From Gilichinskyi gelida (GTDB lineage Bacteria; Acidobacteriota; Thermoanaerobaculia; Gp7-AA8), in assembly GCA_038040385.1 (NCBI GenBank), contig JBBPII010000001.1:186001-250000 (forward strand): 64,000 bases of DNA, given 5' to 3'. A program made the translations under genes and the position numbers. The notes below the pieces were generated by a model that was given only the letters and a program-made list of their open reading frames with translations, was not told where the DNA came from and searched no databases. Position 1 is the stretch's first letter; every line of letters begins with the position of its first letter. Below are positions 49,939 through 59,250 of the stretch, in pieces.

Positions 49939-50145
49939 GGTTGAAGTGTAACGTCCTGCGGCGCCCGCGGATGCGAGGACGAATAGCAGCGTCACGGTGG
50001 CCGCGAGCTGCAGGACGGTCATGGTCCACTCTCGAACCAGCCGGCTTCTCCTTCCCTTCTCCTGCGCCGCCGAACGGATCTGTTGCCCAAGATGTACCTT
50101 CGGAGACTGGATTGGGCCGGCGGCGCCAAGGCGTTCGTCGACTGC

Positions 50146-51501
50146 CTACCGCGGAATCTCGAATGGATGAGACTCAGAGCACTGGACCAGATAGCCGCTA
50201 ACCAACAAGCATCGCTCATCGATCTCCAGTTTTGCTGTGGCAAGAGCAGTACTCCTGGCGGACCACGCCTGAAGTGTACCCGTCAGATCCCGGAAAAAGC
50301 GGTCACGCTCAGCAAGATCGGGGAACACCAACTGCGTTCTGTGGTCGTCTCGCCAGTAAGGAGCCAGCACAACTCTAAAATCCTTGTAATCCTTGCTTCC
50401 ACCGTCATAATTCGCACGTACGAGCCTCATCACAGCATTAGCGCGGCGTCCCTCGTAGTGCTCAAGCGTCGCCGCGAATAGGTCTGTAAACGCAAGCGTC
50501 AATGGCTTCGCTGTGCCGTCCGGCTGTTCGCCTGACAGCGACAATCCTACATTAGTCAGCGTGATGGTTCCGTTGATTGGCGTATCCGGCCGCCGGTACA
50601 TATTATCCCGATATGACGAGATCGAGCGGTAGGTGCCGATAGTCTCCGTCGCCGACGTTGCATCCTGTGCGGCCTTTTGCCAGTCGGCCGACGTGACGGG
50701 TCCGGCTGAGGCTCGAATCGGCAACGAGCCAAGTTTTGTAGTGAGAGTGTCGTCGTCGAAGATTTCGACAGAATGAATCACCGTTCTAAGCGTAGACGCA
50801 CGACCGGATGTGTCATTGCCGGCCGTGCCCTTTAACGGCAACACCGAATACACAACCCTAGCCGCGACACGCCGCTCCGCTCCTGCGCGACTCTTCACGA
50901 ACGCCTTCGCTTGTTGTTCGCTCATGGGCAGCAACCAAGTAACGTCGTCCTCATTCACGGCGTCCTCTCGCTTGAATATATCGAGATGCAGCACCGTGCC
51001 CGTACAGTTGCCAAAGAACGTTCGACCAGCATCTAGGCAAAAGCCGATCGTCGGCATGTTGCGAACTGGAAAAGAATGGCTATCGAACGAGTACTCACCA
51101 AGCGAAGTGTAACCCTCGTGCGCCGTTGAGCCAACGAACATGAACTTCTTGGCGAAGTTTAGCGAGCTGATCTTTTTCGCGATCTTCGCACTCAAGCGCT
51201 CTCGATACTGCGCCCTCTGGAATTCGTCCGCCATCGCCTCCGCGTAGTTCGACGCATCGAAGTATTTCCCATACCGATCAATGACGTCGCTCGGGCTGCC
51301 AAAGAGCGCACAGTAGTAGAAGAATGCTTCTTCTTTCGACATCGGTGCCAGCGGCGTCTGCTGACTGGCATGGCTGATTGGCTTTGTCGTGGCCTGAGTC
51401 GAGGAGCGGGGTGTCGAGGATCGCTTGTGTGATGATTGGTTCGCCAACCCACCCGCGGCCGCGAACAACAGCATCAAAGTAACGAGGCATCGCTTTCCCA
51501 T
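50146..51501 (-). CDS. Secreted protein of unknown function
   Basis: 451 residues. A signal peptide (MGKRCLVTLMLLFAAAGGLA) and a Ser/Thr/Gln-rich linker are followed by a folded region beginning MSKEEAFFYYCALFGSPSDV, with WLLPMSEQQAKAFVKSR and LTLAFTDLFAATLEHYEG further on. The style resembles small exported DUF proteins (DUF4852-like is a guess). By eye it looks noticeably less GC-rich than the flanking backbone genes and it lies within the segment bracketed by the 308-bp repeat, which suggests horizontal origin. No catalytic motif seen. Confidence 0.65.
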   Translation of the reverse strand: MGKRCLVTLMLLFAAAGGLANQSSHKRSSTPRSSTQATTKPISHASQQTPLAPMSKEEAFFYYCALFGSPSDVIDRYGKYFDASNYAEAMADEFQRAQYRERLSAKIAKKISSLNFAKKFMFVGSTAHEGYTSLGEYSFDSHSFPVRNMPTIGFCLDAGRTFFGNCTGTVLHLDIFKREDAVNEDDVTWLLPMSEQQAKAFVKSRAGAERRVAARVVYSVLPLKGTAGNDTSGRASTLRTVIHSVEIFDDDTLTTKLGSLPIRASAGPVTSADWQKAAQDATSATETIGTYRSISSYRDNMYRRPDTPINGTITLTNVGLSLSGEQPDGTAKPLTLAFTDLFAATLEHYEGRRANAVMRLVRANYDGGSKDYKDFRVVLAPYWRDDHRTQLVFPDLAERDRFFRDLTGTLQAWSARSTALATAKLEIDERCLLVSGYLVQCSESHPFEIPR

Positions 51502-51527
51502 CTAACCCTCCGGCTCGCTCGTGATCC

Positions 51528-52985
51528 TCAAAATGTTTTCTTGAAATACTGCACCGACGGGTCCTGCGTCTTGTTGTCCGTCTGCGCACCATAAAGGATC
51601 GCTTTGCCTGAGTTCATGGAGATGGTGATCGTATCGCTGCCGGCCAGTGTCACGCCGACGTAGGCGTTAGCGCCGACCTGTTCAAAGAAATTCGCCACGT
51701 ACGTCTTATTCACCGTGTTACGCACAGCGCCATTCTTATCTCGCACCGTGATGAGGAACGACGCCCCTGTTTCGAGCGATCGGACACCGAGGTTCAGGCG
51801 AGTCTGTACCGGATCGGCTGGGGCGATGAGCACGGCACTTTCGCCCGCCTGCAGTGCAACTTGCGGCGCTAGCGGCTCCATGAAGAATCCCGCCGTGCCG
51901 TTCAAGCCTCCATCACTGAAGATACGTGCCGCGATGATTGGAACTGGATCGCCCGATGTCGTTACGTCGAGAGATCCGAGCCCGCTCGATATGCCCATCG
52001 CTGGGAGAAGATCGACGTAATTGATGGTCGCCCCTCCTTGCAAGGTGTAGCTCAGCGACGGATCGTTCGCGCTGGCGCCTGCCCCCTGCGTATGAAAGAT
52101 GAGTCTTCCGGAAATAGATGTAGTTCTCGTGTTGTGAATCTGCACGCCCGTTCGGAAGAATGCGCCATTTCCCTGCGCTGAACCGACAACGGCGAGAATC
52201 GCAGCCACCACTGAACCTTGAGGAGGGGCTGTCAGGCCAGTCACTGTCAGCATGTAGCTTCCCGGACCGACCGCGTACATATCGCCATTCGCGACGAGTA
52301 TGGCGTAGATACCGGCGGTCGGTGCTCGAACGTTTACTTCTGGTGAATTGCTAAGGTAGGCTTGGTCTAGCAGCGCACCATCCGGCCCAATGAGACGAAG
52401 CTCAGGATGAAAGCCAGGATCGGAACCGCCAGCCGCTACCTTTCCGAGACGGACGGTAATGTTGTCATTGAGGGCAGCTTGGAACGTCCACGGATCGAGA
52501 TCCGCATGAGCGATCACTCCGGCATAAGTGCCGTTGGCGATCGGCCCTCCCTCATCTCCCGCTGAGAAGGTGTATGAGCCCGGTGATTTTGCCAGCGTGA
52601 GCAAATAGGTGGCTGCGCCGGCCTGAAAGTCGCCGGCATTCGTGACGAGCACGGAGTAGGTACCCGTAGATGGCGCACGCACGTCGATTTCTGGGTTGTC
52701 GGTGAGCGCTTGGGAACCCAACGATGCGCCATCTGGTCCCCGCAGCCGAATCCACGGCCTGAAGTTCGGGTCGGCCCCTGTACTTTGCACCTCGCCCGCA
52801 CGCACGACAATTCTGTCTTTGTTGGTCGCTTGGAAGGTCCACGTATCCAGCCCTCCCACCTGAATGACTCCGGTGTGGTTGAGACCGTTAATGAGTGGGC
52901 CGCCTTGCGCAAAGGCTCCGTTCGTGTCGAGCGCTAGTACGATGACGGCTGAGAGCACGATGTGCAGTGGTGCGATGCGTCGCAT
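51528..52985 (-). CDS. Secreted protein with tandem beta-sandwich (PPC-like) repeats
   Basis: 485 residues from ATG 52985 behind GGGAGAA. A signal peptide (LSAVIVLALDTNGAFAQ) is followed by two ~120-residue repeats, each with 'LDTWTFQATNKDRIVVRAGE / LDPWTFQAALNDNITVRLGK', 'LRGPDGASLGSQAL / LIGPDGALLDQAYL' and 'APSTGTYSVLVTNAGDF / APTAGIYAILVANGDMY'. A ~230-residue C-terminal domain (FRTGVQIHNTRTTSISGRLI) is also beta-rich. Pre-peptidase-C-like repeats often occur in exported enzymes, but no enzyme domain is present. It belongs to the lower-GC segment. Confidence 0.7.
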   Translation of the reverse strand: MRRIAPLHIVLSAVIVLALDTNGAFAQGGPLINGLNHTGVIQVGGLDTWTFQATNKDRIVVRAGEVQSTGADPNFRPWIRLRGPDGASLGSQALTDNPEIDVRAPSTGTYSVLVTNAGDFQAGAATYLLTLAKSPGSYTFSAGDEGGPIANGTYAGVIAHADLDPWTFQAALNDNITVRLGKVAAGGSDPGFHPELRLIGPDGALLDQAYLSNSPEVNVRAPTAGIYAILVANGDMYAVGPGSYMLTVTGLTAPPQGSVVAAILAVVGSAQGNGAFFRTGVQIHNTRTTSISGRLIFHTQGAGASANDPSLSYTLQGGATINYVDLLPAMGISSGLGSLDVTTSGDPVPIIAARIFSDGGLNGTAGFFMEPLAPQVALQAGESAVLIAPADPVQTRLNLGVRSLETGASFLITVRDKNGAVRNTVNKTYVANFFEQVGANAYVGVTLAGSDTITISMNSGKAILYGAQTDNKTQDPSVQYFKKTF

Positions 52986-53065
52986 GGACGTTCTCCCTTG
53001 ATGCCTCTGACGTTCAATTGTTGATCTACGGGCTCCCAGCAAACGCGCACTCGTTTGGGATCGTG

Positions 53066-53671
53066 CTAGCTGGGAGCGTCTATCCTCGACGCTTTCACGT
53101 TTGAGTCGACGACCCGCCAACCTTGCTCGGTATTTTGGAGCTTCGATTCTCCTAACAAGACGGTCGCACCCTTGTTTAGCTGTCTTGGCGTGACGCCAAA
53201 TACCGCGCTCTCGAACGCGCTGGGTGGTGCGGCAAGTACGCTGAAGTCACTCCAAGCAGCTTTCCAAGCGTCGGTCTGAACGGCGAGTCGCGCCTCCCAT
53301 TCAAGCGTGTACAGTTTCATCCCTCCCAGATCCTGATCGTAACCATTCGTCTTCCGCAGACTGGAAAGCAACAACGCGCCACTTGATTGCTCGGCGATCT
53401 GCTGTTTTAGATGTTCCTTTACAAGCGATTCGCGTTGATCGGCGCAGGCTGCAAGCAGAATCACCAGCAGAACAGTCGCCGGGACGGCTGCCAAGCGCAC
53501 AACACCATGAAGGAGTGGCTTCCGAATCGGCAGATGTCGCTTGTTACCATCGATTCGCGCCGCAGGTCGCTCCGATCCGGGACTGCTCTTCATGCGGCCA
53601 AAAACCACGTACCGCAAGAGGAAGGACAATTGAGACACGCGGTCGCCCGCGACCACGGTTGTGATCTCCAT
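53066..53671 (-). CDS. Predicted lipoprotein/membrane-anchored protein of unknown function
   Basis: About 201 residues. ATG 53671 has a good GAGGGAGG site. The N-terminal ~55 residues precede a hydrophobic segment VPATVLLVILLAAC, a lipobox-like end; a later start (for example Met at ~53593) would make a conventional lipoprotein. The mature part is soluble (LEWEARLAVQTDAWKAAWSD, GATVLLGESKLQNTEQGWRV) and unassigned. It is the first of three co-directional genes in the lower-GC segment. The 260 bp upstream (53672-53932) show no convincing gene. Confidence 0.55.
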   Translation of the reverse strand: MEITTVVAGDRVSQLSFLLRYVVFGRMKSSPGSERPAARIDGNKRHLPIRKPLLHGVVRLAAVPATVLLVILLAACADQRESLVKEHLKQQIAEQSSGALLLSSLRKTNGYDQDLGGMKLYTLEWEARLAVQTDAWKAAWSDFSVLAAPPSAFESAVFGVTPRQLNKGATVLLGESKLQNTEQGWRVVDSNVKASRIDAPS

Positions 53672-53892
53672 CGATGCCTCCCTCTGCTGGTGGGAATTGT
53701 TTCCGTACCATATTACGAAACCGTGCAGTCAGGGAAGGAGCAATTCCGGAAAGACACCGATGCGAGTCAGCGGCTTCTCGGCGACCAAAAAGTGTCGCTG
53801 AATGAGCTGCTGTCCGCCGCTTGACGTTGCCGACGGCGGCGCAAGTGCACCGTGCTGACTGAGCAGGGTGTCAGATCGTTCGGGCGAACTCT

Positions 53893-54240
53893 TCAGAATT
53901 CAGAATGCGGTGAAAGTTCTCCTCGCGGAGCCCCGCCGGCGATGGCGTGGCCGTTCGCCGCGGCGATCACCGGCCGCGGGAAGGTGAACAGGACCTCGAA
54001 GGCATCGCGCAGCGCGGGGAAGAAGCGCTCCACGTACGGCGCGCCGCCATCGGTCAGGCGGAACAGGTCGACGCCCGCGGAGAAGATCGCGCCGGTGCCA
54101 GTGAGGATCACCGCGCGCGCGTCGCGCGACGCGTCGAGCTGCCACCGCAGCTCGTCGCACAGCTCGATGTCGAGCGCGCTGGCCTTCCCGTGGGCGAGGC
54201 GCAGGGTGACGATGCCGTCGGTCTCGGAGCGTTCGATCAT
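53893..54240 (-). pseudogene. Truncated enoyl-CoA hydratase gene (308-bp direct repeat, copy B)
   Basis: The 5' 308 bp (53933-54240) match the intact gene at 49225, from ATG to HAIAGG. The frame then runs into unrelated sequence and stops at 53893. Its ATG is seven bases downstream of the MBL-hydrolase stop, so it occupies what looks like an operon position. The remaining ~135 codons of the crotonase fold are lost, so it should not be functional. Confidence 0.88.
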
Positions 54241-54247
54241 CCGCGAA

Positions 54248-55390
54248 TCATGACAGATCGATGCGCACCGAGGTCTCGTCCGCCTTTCGCTGCACGACCT
54301 TGTACTTGCGGCCCTTCTTCTTTTCCGCATCGAAGAACGCGGCGATCGCCGATCCGACCTCGGGTTTCACGAATTCGTCCGTGGGGTTGGTCATGTAGAT
54401 GGTGAAGGCATCGTCGGGCCGCGCGGCGGAGATCAGTTTGAGCGTGGCGAGGTCGGGATTGTCGAACTTGCCGTCCGCGGAGATGACATAGCGCGGCGTG
54501 CGGATGCGCTCGAAGTACTCGGCCGCGACGTCGCGCACGCTGCCGTGGTGCGGCACCTTGAGGATGTCGACGTCGATCTTGCCGCCCGGGGTCATGAATC
54601 CCCGTTTTTCCAGCCCTTCGAGGGTGTGATCGCCGCGGCCGTCGCCGGTCAGCAGGATCCGTTTTCCATCGAACTCCACGAATACGATGATGCTCGCCAG
54701 GTTCGGCACCGAGTTGTCGATGAACGCCGCGGCGTCGGTCTTCGCCTTTTCCTTGGCCAGGATCGCCTTGAGCTCTTTGTCCCATTCCTTCTGCAGCGCG
54801 TCGAGCTTGTCCTGTGCGGGGCCGACCACGGTGAGCTTCATGCCGGCGAGGGTGGCGGGATTGTTCTTGGCGTCGAGCGTGGCCATGCCGCCGAACGGTT
54901 TGTTGCCGTCGAGGCTGAAGGCATCGATCAGTTTTCGCAGATCGCGGCCCTGGCCGACGCTGGCTCCTTCCGCGCTGTTGGACGCGGCGAGGACTTCGCC
55001 GGCCGATGCGGTGAGCGAGGCCGAGCCGCCGAGCGACGCGCCGCTCGCAGGGCCGATGATGTCGTCGAACGAGTTGTGCCAGAAACGCTTGACTCGGTAG
55101 GGGAGCGGCTTCTTGCCGTCCCGGAGATCCTTCTGCTTGCGCATCATCTCGATCAGGCCGGTGATGTGGTCGGCGTCGATGTGGCTGACCATCACCAGCT
55201 CGATCTCCAGCGGCTGCTCCGGCGCCAGACCGCGCTCGGCGCGCAGCGCTTCGAGGCGCGGACGAAGGGTGTCGTTCCAGACGCCGGGTGGGCCGCCGTC
55301 GATGACGATCAGCTTCGGATCGTTCGCGTCGCCGTAGTGGAGGAGGAGGGAGTCACCGAATTTTGCGCGGAGCGCTTCCAATACCAGCAT
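54248..55390 (-). CDS. MBL-fold hydrolase (ComEC/Rec2-like metallo-beta-lactamase domain)
   Basis: 380 residues from ATG 55390 behind AAGGAGACGAAC. The metallo-beta-lactamase fold shows VMVSHIDADHITGL (metal ligands, ~66-76), ILLTGDGRGDHTL (~275) and VDILKVPHHGSVRDVAAEYF (~300), the PHHGS being typical of ComEC-type MBL domains. An Ala/Ser-rich insertion (~110-165) separates the halves. No signal peptide, so cytoplasmic. It is the third gene of a minus-strand operon after a patatin and an S8 peptidase (11 bp gap to the peptidase stop). Substrate unknown; nuclease/phosphodiesterase by family. Confidence 0.82.
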   Translation of the reverse strand: MLVLEALRAKFGDSLLLHYGDANDPKLIVIDGGPPGVWNDTLRPRLEALRAERGLAPEQPLEIELVMVSHIDADHITGLIEMMRKQKDLRDGKKPLPYRVKRFWHNSFDDIIGPASGASLGGSASLTASAGEVLAASNSAEGASVGQGRDLRKLIDAFSLDGNKPFGGMATLDAKNNPATLAGMKLTVVGPAQDKLDALQKEWDKELKAILAKEKAKTDAAAFIDNSVPNLASIIVFVEFDGKRILLTGDGRGDHTLEGLEKRGFMTPGGKIDVDILKVPHHGSVRDVAAEYFERIRTPRYVISADGKFDNPDLATLKLISAARPDDAFTIYMTNPTDEFVKPEVGSAIAAFFDAEKKKGRKYKVVQRKADETSVRIDLS

Positions 55391-55401
55391 GTTCGTCTCC
55401 T

Positions 55402-57336
55402 TCAGACCGATTGCAGGGCGCGCAGGACGTCGAGCATCCCCGCCCCTTGAAAGTAGCGCTCGCGGCCGAGGTCCGTGGCCGTCTGGCAGAGGATCTCCTT
55501 GATGCGTTCCGGCTGGCCGAGAAGCTCGTCGTAGCGCGCCATGAGCAGCGCGGCGGCGCCGCTGACGTGCGGCGCGGCCATGCTCGTGCCGTCCTTCAAG
55601 CCGAAGGTGGAGAGCGGCAGCGGCGCGGTGATCTTTTCGCCGGGGGCGACCAGATCGGGCTTCAGCCGCCCGTCGCCGGTCGGCCCGCGGCTGGAGAAAT
55701 AACTCACCCCGTACATGTGCGGACGGTAGCGGTGCGTCGCGCCGACGGTGATCACCAGCTCGGCGTTGCCCGGGTCGGTGATGCTGATGCTGTTGTAAGC
55801 CTCGGCGGCCATCCCCTCGGCGGTGGTGTACTTGCGATATCCCTGATTGCCGGCCGCGGCGACCACCACGATCCCCGCCGAGACCACCCGCTCGCACTCC
55901 TCGCAGACGGGGGTGCGGCCGCAGGCGTAGTTGGAGATGTCGTGCGGGATCGAGAGGCTGAGGTTGACGCCATGCACGGCCATGTAGTCGTTGGTGGAGT
56001 TGAGGTAGCGGGCGAACTGCAGCGCGGCCATCACCGCGAATTCGTCGCCGCGCCCGTCGGCGTTGAGCACGCGGAAGTCGTAGAGCTGGAGATCGGGACA
56101 GACGCCGATGAGATCTTCCTCGAGCAGGCCGCTCGACTCGCCGCTCCTCCAGTCGCCGGCCAGGATCCCGGCCACGTGCGTTCCGTGATCGTTTTGTGGC
56201 GGCACGTAGTTGCCATCGTGCGGCACGCGCAGAAGCGGCGCGACGATCTTCCAGTCGATGGAACGCCCGTTCTTCAGCCCTTCGTTGAGGGAATCCAGCT
56301 CCTCCTGGAGTCCCGGCGCGAGCTGCAACGCGGTCTTCACGCGCTCGGGCTGCTCCTTCGTGTCGGGGTCGAACAGCAACTCGATCTGCGTGAAGTCGTA
56401 CGTCTCGCGCACGCGCGTGTTGTTGACCGGCTTGCCGGCGGGGTCGGCGAACGGCTGCCCCTTGACCGGCGCGCTGGCGGCGTCGCGAAGGCGGAACGCC
56501 GGGTGCGTGGCGTCGACCCCGGCGTCGATGATCACCCAGTGAACGTCCTTGCACGAGATGTTGAAAAGCCGCCGCGCGGCATCGGCCTTGATCGCCAACG
56601 TCGAGCGGGCGACGGTGAGCGTCGCTTCCCGGTTCAGGCTCACCGAGTGGATGCGGGCGCCCGGCGGTCCGGTCTGCACTCCCTCCACCAGCCGGGCGAC
56701 GGCGCGGACGAGAACGATCCAATCGTCCGGCTTGGCCGTGGCCACGCGCGGCTTGGGACCGGCAAACGGCGCCGGCAGCGGCTCATCGCTCCGAACCAGC
56801 GCCAGCGCTCCGACGACCCGCATCATCCACAGCAAGTCCGGGGGCAGCCGGCGCTTGCCGTTGGGGTCCTTGGGATCGTCGACGATGGGGGGATGTTCGG
56901 GGTCCATGACCGCCTTCGCCAGATCGGCCTGTCCCTCCTCGGTCTGCAGCGCGTCGAGAGGCCAGCGAGCAGTGATGGTCGCCCACCACTGGGTCATGGG
57001 GAGGACGTCGCGAATGAGCTCCTCGAAGTAGAGCGTCGCGGCGATGGTCGATTGGTTGTAGACCACACGCGGTTTATGTCTTCCCTCATCCTCCAGACGT
57101 TTCCGCAGAACTTTGCGCACCTCGCCCGCGGTGGTCTCTTTGTACGGCGTGAGGAGAAGCTTGACGGGGGGAAATCGCTCGCCCGTTTCGACTCCCGCCG
57201 TGAGGCCCGTGTCGTCGTCCGATTCCTTCGCATATTCGAGCCAGACGTCGGGCAGCACCGGCGAGTCCTGGGTGAACCGGCGCACGCGGCCGGTGCCGAA
57301 CATCAACTGCTCCATCACATCGCGCGTGAGGATCAT
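55402..57336 (-). CDS. Cytoplasmic S8 (subtilisin-like) serine peptidase with large N-terminal region
   Basis: 644 residues. No signal peptide. A ~260-residue N-terminal region that I do not recognise precedes the peptidase domain with Asp in VIIDAGVDATHPAF (~270), His in NDHGTHVAGILAGD (~381) and Ser in LKDGTSMAAPHVSGAAAL (~582). An inserted segment lies between Asp and His. Its start overlaps the patatin stop (ATGA), showing translational coupling. An intracellular protease coupled to a phospholipase and an MBL hydrolase is reminiscent of effector sets in cell-suicide or immunity modules. Confidence 0.85.
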   Translation of the reverse strand: MILTRDVMEQLMFGTGRVRRFTQDSPVLPDVWLEYAKESDDDTGLTAGVETGERFPPVKLLLTPYKETTAGEVRKVLRKRLEDEGRHKPRVVYNQSTIAATLYFEELIRDVLPMTQWWATITARWPLDALQTEEGQADLAKAVMDPEHPPIVDDPKDPNGKRRLPPDLLWMMRVVGALALVRSDEPLPAPFAGPKPRVATAKPDDWIVLVRAVARLVEGVQTGPPGARIHSVSLNREATLTVARSTLAIKADAARRLFNISCKDVHWVIIDAGVDATHPAFRLRDAASAPVKGQPFADPAGKPVNNTRVRETYDFTQIELLFDPDTKEQPERVKTALQLAPGLQEELDSLNEGLKNGRSIDWKIVAPLLRVPHDGNYVPPQNDHGTHVAGILAGDWRSGESSGLLEEDLIGVCPDLQLYDFRVLNADGRGDEFAVMAALQFARYLNSTNDYMAVHGVNLSLSIPHDISNYACGRTPVCEECERVVSAGIVVVAAAGNQGYRKYTTAEGMAAEAYNSISITDPGNAELVITVGATHRYRPHMYGVSYFSSRGPTGDGRLKPDLVAPGEKITAPLPLSTFGLKDGTSMAAPHVSGAAALLMARYDELLGQPERIKEILCQTATDLGRERYFQGAGMLDVLRALQSV

Positions 57337-58484
57337 GCCGTCGCTGCCCCGATGCCGCGCGGGTAGGGGAAGGCGGCGGCCTTGAGCGCGGCCGTATCGA
57401 CGTAGCTCCGCAGCGCACGCTCCGCCATGCCGTAGCCGAAGTTGATCAGGCGCTCCTGCATCTCGTCGGGCATCGCGGCGAGGCGCGTCGGCGTCTCCGC
57501 CAGCTTTCGCGCCGGATCAACCGGCAACGCCAGCGCGGTGGCCGCCGCGTATTCGCGCGGATCGGTGAACATCCCCCAATACGCCCCCTTCCGCACGCCG
57601 GCCACGAAGGCCGAGACCACCTGGCGTTTGCGGAGGCTGCGGACCTGGTTGTCGATGAGCGAGTTGATGCGCAGCGCGTGGCGCGCCCAATCGCCCTGCG
57701 GGTCGTCCTCCGGCTGCAGCTTCGCGCCCGCGTCGCTCACCAGAATCGTCCGGCAGCGCTTCCACGCCGTCTCGATGCCCATGTTGTCGTAGACGCCGCC
57801 GTCGGTGAGGATCGCCCGGGTGGTGAACGGCGGGCGATGACAGGGCCCCGGCTTCTCCGAGAAATCGTTCGGGCCGAAGTCGATGCGCGCCGGCGAGAGG
57901 ATCGGCGGGAACGCCGACGACGCGGCCACGGCCTGCGCCACCGCCAGCCGCGGATTGGGAAAGATCCCCACTTGCCAGTCGGCGATGTACGGCTTCGAAA
58001 AACGCATCAGCGATCCGGTCTGCACGTTGGTGGCGTTGATGACGAAACGCGGCCGGTCGGGGAAGTTCTGCAGCGTGGCATCGCCGAACAAGACTTTCTT
58101 ATAGCTGGCGGTGACGCGGTCGCTGATCGAGCCGCGGCCGAAGATCCCGCCGAGGACCGAACCGACGTCGATGGTGGTGGAGGCCATCTTCCGGAGCGGC
58201 GCGGTGATCTGCTGATCGAAGTTCGCCGCAACGCCGTCACTGAACGCCAGGCTCTTCCAGCGCGTTGCCAGCACGGCCGACGTGATCGAACCGCCGGAGA
58301 CGCTGGAGATGCGGTCGAGCTTCGGAAGCCATTTCGCATCATTGAGATACTTCAGCGTGCCGAGGTGAAACAGCATCGCGCGGTATCCGCCGCCGGAGAG
58401 GCAGAGAGCGGTGGTGTCCTCTACCTGTTCGGGCTCCGGATTGGAGACGAGAGGTATCTGAAGCGGCGGTGCGCCGTCGGTCAT
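57333..58484 (-). CDS. Patatin-like phospholipase
   Basis: 383 residues from ATG 58484 behind AAAGGAGAG. The oxyanion motif LCLSGGGYRAMLFHLG (~25-40), nucleophile Ser in ISSVSGGSITSAVL (~61; G-x-S-x-G variant SVSGGS) and catalytic Asp in AILTDGGVYDNMG (~225) are all present. There is no signal or membrane helix, so it acts from the cytoplasm, probably on membrane lipids. It is the first gene of the patatin-S8-MBL operon. In bacterial immunity patatins act as membrane-damaging effectors; whether this one does is an inference. Confidence 0.87.
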   Translation of the reverse strand: MTDGAPPLQIPLVSNPEPEQVEDTTALCLSGGGYRAMLFHLGTLKYLNDAKWLPKLDRISSVSGGSITSAVLATRWKSLAFSDGVAANFDQQITAPLRKMASTTIDVGSVLGGIFGRGSISDRVTASYKKVLFGDATLQNFPDRPRFVINATNVQTGSLMRFSKPYIADWQVGIFPNPRLAVAQAVAASSAFPPILSPARIDFGPNDFSEKPGPCHRPPFTTRAILTDGGVYDNMGIETAWKRCRTILVSDAGAKLQPEDDPQGDWARHALRINSLIDNQVRSLRKRQVVSAFVAGVRKGAYWGMFTDPREYAAATALALPVDPARKLAETPTRLAAMPDEMQERLINFGYGMAERALRSYVDTAALKAAAFPYPRGIGAATA

Positions 58485-58569
58485 GGTCTCTCCTTTGTGT
58501 GAGTAGTGCCGAAAGCGAGCGATGCGTTGCATCGCCCCACACTCAGGAGTGACCGGGCAGGCGTTTCCC

Positions 58570-59163
58570 CTACCCTGGGAGGTGCATCGACTGCAGGGTC
58601 AGGTCCTGCGGCGCGCGCGGGTGCGACAGGAAGCCCTGCGCGTGCTCCACGCCGGTGGCGCTCAGCACGTCGAGCTGCTCGGGGCACTCGACGCCCTCGG
58701 CCACCACTTGCAGGTTGAGCGCGTCCGCGCCAGCGAGGTGATGGCGCGCACCATCTCCCGCTGTTCGGGGCACTCCGCGATCTCGGAGATCAGGCTGCGA
58801 TCGATCTTCAGCGACGTGAACGGCATGCGGAGGAGTTGGGCGAGCGACGAGTAGCCGATGCCGAAGTCGTCGATGCAGAGCTGGATGCCCAGGCCGGCGA
58901 TCTGGCGGAGGATGTACGCGGTAGCGTCGGGCGTGGCCACGATGGCGCTCTCGGTCACCTCCAGCCGCACCCGCCGCGGGTCGACGGCGTGGCGGCGGAC
59001 GATGGTGTCGATGCGCTCGATGATGTCGTACTGCCGGAGCTGCACCGGCGAGAGGTTGACGTTGACGGAGATCTCGCCCATGCCGCGCGACTGCCACTCC
59101 ACCATCTGCGCGCAAGCGCGGTCGAGGACCCAGTTCGTGACAGCGGACGCGACAGGAATGATG
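58570..59163 (-). pseudogene. EAL-domain (c-di-GMP phosphodiesterase) fragment, truncated and frameshifted
   Basis: Reading on the minus strand from ~59163: VTNWVLDRACAQMVEWQSRG, ISVNVNLSPVQLRQYDIIER, CIDDFGIGYSSLAQLLRMPF, LKIDRSLI, then a frame change near 58725 to ADALNLQVVAEGVECPEQLD and the end LTLQSMHLPG at 58570. This is the C-terminal two thirds of an EAL domain. The first strand with the EAL motif itself is missing, a REP-like repeat sits at the truncation point (59170), and one frameshift splits the rest. Not functional as an enzyme. Confidence 0.8.
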
Positions 59164-59169
59164 GAAACG

Positions 59170-59237
59170 CCCTCACCCGGCGCTCCGCGCCACCCTCTCC
59201 CGCACGCGGGAGAGGGGCGAATGAGGCGGATGAGGGT
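59170..59237. repeat. REP-like palindromic repeat (inverse orientation)
   Basis: CCCTCACCCGGCGCTCCGCG ... GGCGGATGAGGGTT is a shortened 39507-type unit in the opposite orientation. It marks the junction between the EAL remnant and the caspase-like gene. Confidence 0.75.
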
Positions 59238-59250
59238 TTGTCTTTGTCTT

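Noticed and set aside
53411..53824. A 137-codon plus-strand frame opposite the lipoprotein gene
   Set aside because: It lacks a ribosome binding site and mostly overlaps the minus-strand gene with a good start; only its last ~45 codons look protein-like.
55363..57366. A 667-codon plus-strand open frame opposite the S8 peptidase
   Set aside because: The minus strand carries the complete D/H/S triad in order; the plus frame is Arg/Val/His-rich shadow.
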